From contig JAYZFP010000074.1 of the NCBI GenBank assembly GCA_036336715.1, positions 30,624 to 94,623 of the forward strand: a stretch of DNA of 64,000 nt, written 5' to 3'. The position numbers were made by a program, and so were the translations under genes. The stretch is from JABAAE01 sp036336715 (GTDB lineage Bacteria > Planctomycetota > Planctomycetia > Pirellulales > Pirellulaceae). Below are positions 60,060 to 64,000 of this stretch, one piece after another; the first letter of the stretch is position 1; the number at the start of each line of letters is the position of its first letter. The notes below the pieces were generated by a model, which was not told where the DNA came from, did no database searches, and worked only from the letters and a program-made list of their open reading frames with translations.

Positions 60060-60836
60060 TCAAACGGGGTTGTGGGGCGAATAGATACTGCGGCCCCCAT
60101 CCACCGGCAGGCAGACTCCTGTGACAAAGTCGTTTTGGATAAGGAAGAAGCAGGCGTCAGCAACATGCTGAGGAGTCCCTTCCCTTTTCAGCAGGGTAGC
60201 GTCAATGATCTTCTTTCTCATTTCCGTGTCCATGTCAGTGGGAATCATGACCGGCCCGGGGAGAACGGCATTCACGCGAATGTGACTGTTTCGTTCTGCA
60301 AGTTCAACGGCGAGCATTCGGGTCAGCGTCGGAATGGATCCCTTGGAAAGAAAGTAGGCTGGGTAGTCGCGATACGGTCTCATCGGGGCCCAGTCCCCGA
60401 TATTGATGATCACTCCACCCCGCTGTTGGGGTTCCATCCTGAGGCCGCATTCCCGCGCAATCGAAAACGAGGCCAGCGTATTGATCTGAATGAATTTTTC
60501 CAGCTCGCTTTGCCCGACCTGTTCCAGAGGAGTTGGGTACCAGATGGCGGCCGAGTTCACCAGGATGTCAATCCGGCCAAAACGCTGGTGGACTTCCTCG
60601 ACCAGCTCGCTACCCGCTTCGGGATTGGTCAAATCCTTGAGGAATAATTCAGCCTGCACCTTTTTGCCCAGTTCGCCAATCAATTCCCTGCCTGCAATCG
60701 CGGATTGATGACCGTGAATGGCAAGCCGCACGCCGGCTTTTGCCAGGCGTCTGGCGATCGCTCGGCCGACGCGATCCTTGGCGGATCCGGTGACCAGGGC
60801 GACCGGTTTTTCGACTTCAAAAGGAAGTGCGTTCAA
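60060..60836 (-). CDS. Pteridine-reductase-like short-chain dehydrogenase
   Basis: 258 residues from a TTG at 60836 with GGGGAAC upstream; no ATG or GTG precedes the Rossmann core. The cofactor motif is Thr-Gly-Ser-Ala-Lys-Asp-Arg-Val-Gly-Arg, with Arg in place of the usual Gly-Ile-Gly pattern, as in pteridine reductases PTR1 and FolM. Tyr161 and Lys165 (Tyr-Phe-Leu-Ser-Lys) are present, but the catalytic Ser position, 13 residues before Tyr, is Asp148, again as in PTR1. That points to reduction of biopterin- or folate-type pteridines with NADPH. The methyltransferase gene follows on the same strand. A general FabG-like role is less likely given Asp148. Confidence 0.75.
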   Translation of the reverse strand: MNALPFEVEKPVALVTGSAKDRVGRAIARRLAKAGVRLAIHGHQSAIAGRELIGELGKKVQAELFLKDLTNPEAGSELVEEVHQRFGRIDILVNSAAIWYPTPLEQVGQSELEKFIQINTLASFSIARECGLRMEPQQRGGVIINIGDWAPMRPYRDYPAYFLSKGSIPTLTRMLAVELAERNSHIRVNAVLPGPVMIPTDMDTEMRKKIIDATLLKREGTPQHVADACFFLIQNDFVTGVCLPVDGGRSIYSPHNPV

Positions 60837-60974
60837 AGTGTTCCCCGGCCTGGAAAAAGATAATCAGAACTCTATTTGTTTAATGTTCCAATTATCAATA
60901 AACTGGCGTCTTTGGATAGTTGCTGAGGAAAAGGAAATTGGGTAGCTTCCCATTTCGGAACCGCCCGCCAAAGT

Positions 60975-62340
60975 TTGGCGGAGGTCAAGTTGGAATCTGC
61001 AATGGCCGTAAAAAACTGCATCGCCTATGTCCATTCCAGTCGGTTTATTGCAAAAAAGAATTTCCTGGCCCGGACCGAAAGAATCCAACAGGAGCGGCAG
61101 AGGCTTGAGTCCTCCTGGCTGGCAGAGTATCCCCAGGATTTCCGGTTTTCCGAACTGATTGTTCTGCTTACCAGAATCGTGCAGGAGGGCAGCGACCTGA
61201 TCAAAGAAAAGGAATCAGGCCGAAAACCTGCTGCCAGTCACATCGCTGAATACCGTCTTCTCGGGCTGCAGTTTGCCGTGTTGGTGGATGAATCAATTGA
61301 GTTTTCAGGCTCCAGGATCCAGGAGGCAGACGCGCGGATGGAATCAGGCAGAAGGGCGATCAATATCCTTAACGGTGTGGCAGCTGGATTCGCGGTATCT
61401 CTCACCTTCGTAGTCCCCTTTCTGCTGAGAAGCTGGTTCGAGAACTATCTCTCCATTCGGGATACACTCGAAAAAAGAAAAATGGAGAGCGAAGATCGCT
61501 TTCGCAAGATATTTGAGAATGAGCCGCAATGCATCAAGCTTTTCGGGCCGGAGGGAAATCTGCTGGACATGAATCCGGCAGGACTCGCCATGATCGAGGC
61601 CGATTCACTGGAATCTGTACTGGGGGCTTGCGTTTATGACCTCGTTGATCCCAGGCACCGTGATGATTATTGCAATGCCACGGCCCGGGCATTCCAGGGA
61701 GAATGCCAGAGTTTTGAATTTGAAATCATCGGATTGAAAGGCACCCGTCGGTCGATGGAAACCTGGCAGGTACCGCTGAAAAATGACGAGGGTGAAATAG
61801 CCAGCGTCCTGGCGATCACGCACGATTTGACCAAACGCAAGTTGGCCGAGGCCGAATTAAGGGAGCACCGGGAATCGATGATCTTTGCCAGCCGGGTCAA
61901 CATGATGGGAGAGCTGGCGTCCAACATGGCCCATGAATTGAATCAACCCCTGACGTCAGTGGTCAATTTTGCCTACTGTCTGCTGTGACCGGATTCAGAT
62001 TCAGCAGGTGATCTACAACCTGATCCGGAACGCCCTCGATGCGTTTGAAGAGCATGGCGAGGGGAAACGGGACCTCCTGGTGAAGACAAACAGGTTGAAC
62101 AGCACCCATGTGGAGTTGATGGTGGAAGACACCGGGCCGGGTATTGAAAAAGAGGATCTGACATCCATCTTCAGTCCCTTTTTCAGTCGAAAAGACAATG
62201 GCCTGGGGATGGGGCTTGCCGTTTCCCGATCGATTGCCGAGGCTCATGGCGGGACCATTACCGTGGAATCGACCCGTGGTCAGGGGACCCGGTTTCGGTT
62301 CCGGATTCCATCGGAACAGCGGGCAACGGATCAGGTCTGA
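60975..62340 (+). pseudogene. PAS sensor histidine kinase broken by an internal deletion
   Basis: Two pieces of one kinase in different frames. Piece one (60975-61988; ATG at 61002 or TTG at 60975) has a helical sensor region, one membrane helix (about 129-152), a PAS domain (about 170-290) and the H box Met-Ala-His320-Glu-Leu-Asn-Gln-Pro-Leu, then stops at 61988. Piece two (61969-62340) begins at Leu-Pro-Thr-Val-Cys-Cys-Asp-Arg-Ile-Gln-Ile-Gln-Gln-Val and carries the N box Asn-Leu-Ile-Arg-Asn-Ala, G1 Asp-Thr-Gly-Pro-Gly-Ile and G2 Gly-Leu-Gly-Met-Gly-Leu. In FixL/DctB-like kinases about 90 residues separate these parts; here they abut. The first membrane helix of the usual pair is also absent. 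A functional kinase is unlikely. Confidence 0.85.
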
Positions 62341-62463
62341 GACGCCGCCGAATTGCACAACTTTGCCCGCCTGCTTGTGCAGACCGCCGTAAATCGCCGC
62401 CAGATCCAACCTCTTTGGGAAATGGGAAACAGCAGAAGCGGAATCCATGGATCCGGTTCCGTT

Positions 62464-63465
62464 TCAATCGCGGAAAATCGGAGCTCCGCTGATGGGCCTG
62501 ATCTGAAGGCTGTCCTTGACAGCCAGTTGGGCCCTCGAAGCGACCTCCTGTCCTGTTTTCAGGGTTTCCTTGAAGCGCCCAATGTATTTTTTCAGGCTGT
62601 CGGCGGTGCTGAAACCCTGGACTGTCCGGTTCCAGTTGAATTCCCGGCTGAGGATTCTCCCCATTTTCATGTCAAAGCGAAGTGTCCCCCGCGTGATCTG
62701 GTGAATCAGCTGGACTTCGATTTCCGGATCCCGAATGGGAGTCAGGATCTGGGTATCCACCCGAATCGATGCAACCTCGTTCTTGACATCGACCAATTCA
62801 AAAGCACGCCGGATTTTGACCCGTTTCAGTTGCCCGGTTGGCAGGGGGACCTTGAGTTCGGAAGGTTGATACCACTTGCCCCCCAGGGGAATCGGCTTTT
62901 CCGGGAACTGGACGATGATCCCGCCAACTCCCAGGTCAATGTCCGAGTAATTTGCCTTCTTGTAGACCAGTTCTCCGTTCTTCCTCGCTTTGAAGGAGAC
63001 TAGTTCGATGCCAACGGTATCGGCGACATCCTCAAAGCGGGGATGAGGTCGGGTATCAATCCGGCTGTCGTAGGATATCGGCGGTTGGTTATCAATCTGT
63101 TGCCAAAGGTCGACATCCAACAGGCTCTGGGTTACCACAAAGTCACCGTTTTCCTCAACTTCGACAATACGCCACTTCTTGGTGGAAAGCGTACGTGATT
63201 TGGTCAGCTCTTTCTTTTTTTGCAGGCTGACCTCTCCACTGTCTACCTGTTCGGTCTCCCAGAAAACGGATTCTCCTTTCCGGAATTTGTACTTCAACAG
63301 GTAGGTCGGTTGCGTCAGGCGTTTGGCTGCCCTTGCCAATTGCTCGGTTTTGGAGGCTGGCTGCTCATTCTCCTGCGCGGTAACCCGGCCTGAAAGGAGC
63401 ATCAGGGTTGCCAGAACCGTGGAAAAGAGACCGGCGGGAATGGATTGGAAAAAGTAACAAATCAT
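62464..63465 (-). CDS. Secreted protein of unknown function
   Basis: 333 residues, ATG at 63465. Sec signal peptide (about 8-31, ending Val-Thr-Ala-Gln). The mature part is beta-rich with repeated Lys/Arg-rich strands: Tyr-Leu-Leu-Lys-Tyr-Lys-Phe-Arg-Lys-Gly-Glu, Val-Val-Thr-Gln-Ser-Leu, Pro-Leu-Gly-Gly-Lys-Trp-Tyr-Gln-Pro and Gly-Thr-Leu-Arg-Phe-Asp-Met-Lys-Met-Gly-Arg. The pattern is like the exported beta-barrel-type DUF6263-like proteins common in planctomycetes, but I cannot fix the family. It is convergent with the broken histidine kinase and 36 bases downstream of nadK, so probably cotranscribed with nadK. Confidence 0.8.
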   Translation of the reverse strand: MICYFFQSIPAGLFSTVLATLMLLSGRVTAQENEQPASKTEQLARAAKRLTQPTYLLKYKFRKGESVFWETEQVDSGEVSLQKKKELTKSRTLSTKKWRIVEVEENGDFVVTQSLLDVDLWQQIDNQPPISYDSRIDTRPHPRFEDVADTVGIELVSFKARKNGELVYKKANYSDIDLGVGGIIVQFPEKPIPLGGKWYQPSELKVPLPTGQLKRVKIRRAFELVDVKNEVASIRVDTQILTPIRDPEIEVQLIHQITRGTLRFDMKMGRILSREFNWNRTVQGFSTADSLKKYIGRFKETLKTGQEVASRAQLAVKDSLQIRPISGAPIFRD

Positions 63466-63501
63466 TTCGCTTCCTTGCGAGATGGAGCCTTGAATAGGTT
63501 C

Positions 63502-64000
63502 TCAATCGTCGTTTTTCAGGATTTCACCACCCCAGCCAAGTTTTTTTCGCAGGGTACGGTAATAGGTTTGCCCTTTGACCTCGACCATTCGGAATTGGGA
63601 GTCCGATTTACGTATTTTCACCCTGTGCTGGGGAGTGAGTGAACAGAGTGGCTGGCCGTCGAGGACCACGGAGGTGAATTCATTTGGATTCTGCACATTG
63701 ATTTCAAGTTCCCGGTCTGCCGTATCGACGACCGGTCGCACAGTCAATGTGTGGGGACTGATTGGCGAAATCACGAACGCCTGGAGGTTTTTCCTCAATA
63801 TTGGGCCACCTGCTGACAGGTTGTGCGCTGTCGAACCTACAGGAGTGCTGATGATAAGGCCGTCGCAACTATAGGTCGTCGCCATTTCTGAGTCAACGTA
63901 AAGATCAATGAAATGAATGGAGTAGGGAGGCCCGCCCAGAATGGCAACTTCATTCAGTCCCAGCTCGTTGCAAACCATTTGTTCCCCGTCAAATACCTGG
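63502..64000 (-). CDS. nadK: NAD kinase, C-terminal part (start outside the window)
   Basis: The frame stays open to the last base of the window, so about the last 166 residues are visible; the true start lies beyond 64000. NAD kinase makes NADP+ from NAD+ and ATP or polyphosphate. The C-terminal signature is clear: Cys-Asp-Gly-Leu-Ile-Ile-Ser-Thr-Pro-Val-Gly-Ser-Thr-Ala-His-Asn-Leu-Ser-Ala-Gly-Gly-Pro-Ile, then Pro-Ile-Ser-Pro-His-Thr-Leu-Thr-Val-Arg-Pro-Val-Val. The upstream Asn-Glu-Val-Ala-Ile segment also fits. The N-terminal Gly-Gly-Asp motif would be outside the window. Confidence 0.95.
   Translation of the reverse strand, partial: QVFDGEQMVCNELGLNEVAILGGPPYSIHFIDLYVDSEMATTYSCDGLIISTPVGSTAHNLSAGGPILRKNLQAFVISPISPHTLTVRPVVDTADRELEINVQNPNEFTSVVLDGQPLCSLTPQHRVKIRKSDSQFRMVEVKGQTYYRTLRKKLGWGGEILKNDD

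Noticed and set aside
62353..63003. 216-codon plus-strand frame opposite the secreted protein gene
   Set aside because: The minus-strand gene has a signal peptide and start site; the plus-strand frame has neither.

Overview
The window looks like a piece of a chromosome from the phylum Planctomycetota, probably a marine or aquatic heterotroph; genus and species cannot be told from it. The pointers are: two repeat-rich YTV-type cell-envelope proteins, one very rich in cysteine; a propeller-HEAT-cytochrome c protein of the kind typical of Planctomycetota, Verrucomicrobiota and relatives; a secreted FG-GAP protein, a FGE/SUMF1-like protein and a C13-like caspase-fold protein; long intergenic stretches; and few tight operons. 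No tRNA, rRNA, CRISPR array, insertion sequence or prophage was seen. The content reads as ordinary chromosome with many long, multidomain, poorly described proteins.

Layout. 1-4147 (+): a compact run of a TPR protein (cut by the window edge), a secreted TPR/coiled-coil protein, a small FlgN-like coiled-coil protein and a receiver-less sigma-54 activator. 4311-8620 (-): FG-GAP protein, sodium:solute symporter, C13-like protease. 8866-14762: Tat-exported intradiol dioxygenase, HemG/HemY-type oxidase, a small membrane protein (-), ferrochelatase with a probable Fe-S cysteine cluster, and a CbiX-like chelatase. 14831-17987: threonine dehydrogenase (-) divergent from an XRE-cupin regulator plus hisD. 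18003-19841 (-): NodU-type carbamoyltransferase. 20114-26068: a lone receiver protein, the cysteine-rich YTV protein, a Tat-exported molybdopterin enzyme, a lipoate ligase (-) and a second YTV-like protein. 26193-28860: a BRCT-MerR-TPR fusion and dapL. 29211-36823: two very large TolC-family lipoproteins flanking fahA. 36878-45335: FGE-like protein (-), a 1012-residue YCF48-type propeller fusion (-) and the cytochrome c dehydrogenase. 45506-51599: a coiled-coil protein, glnB, glnD and a TPR protein. 51728-54951 (-): an SDR overlapping an RND exporter. 55285-58113: an RTX protein with a serralysin fold whose zinc site is lost. 58509-64000: rplU, a small protein, a methyltransferase, a pteridine-reductase-like SDR, a broken histidine kinase, a secreted protein and the C-terminal part of NAD kinase.

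Functional threads. The cell envelope dominates: the YTV pair, two TolC-like proteins, an RND exporter, a type I-secreted protein and several exported enzymes. Haem and tetrapyrrole metal insertion is covered by hemG, hemH and cbiX. Nitrogen status signalling is covered by glnB and glnD in tandem. The least described items are the dead serralysin-like RTX protein, the BRCT-MerR-TPR fusion, the propeller/LmbE-like/CBM9-like fusion and the YTV pair beside a lone receiver domain. One gene, a PAS histidine kinase, is clearly broken by an internal deletion with a frame change.
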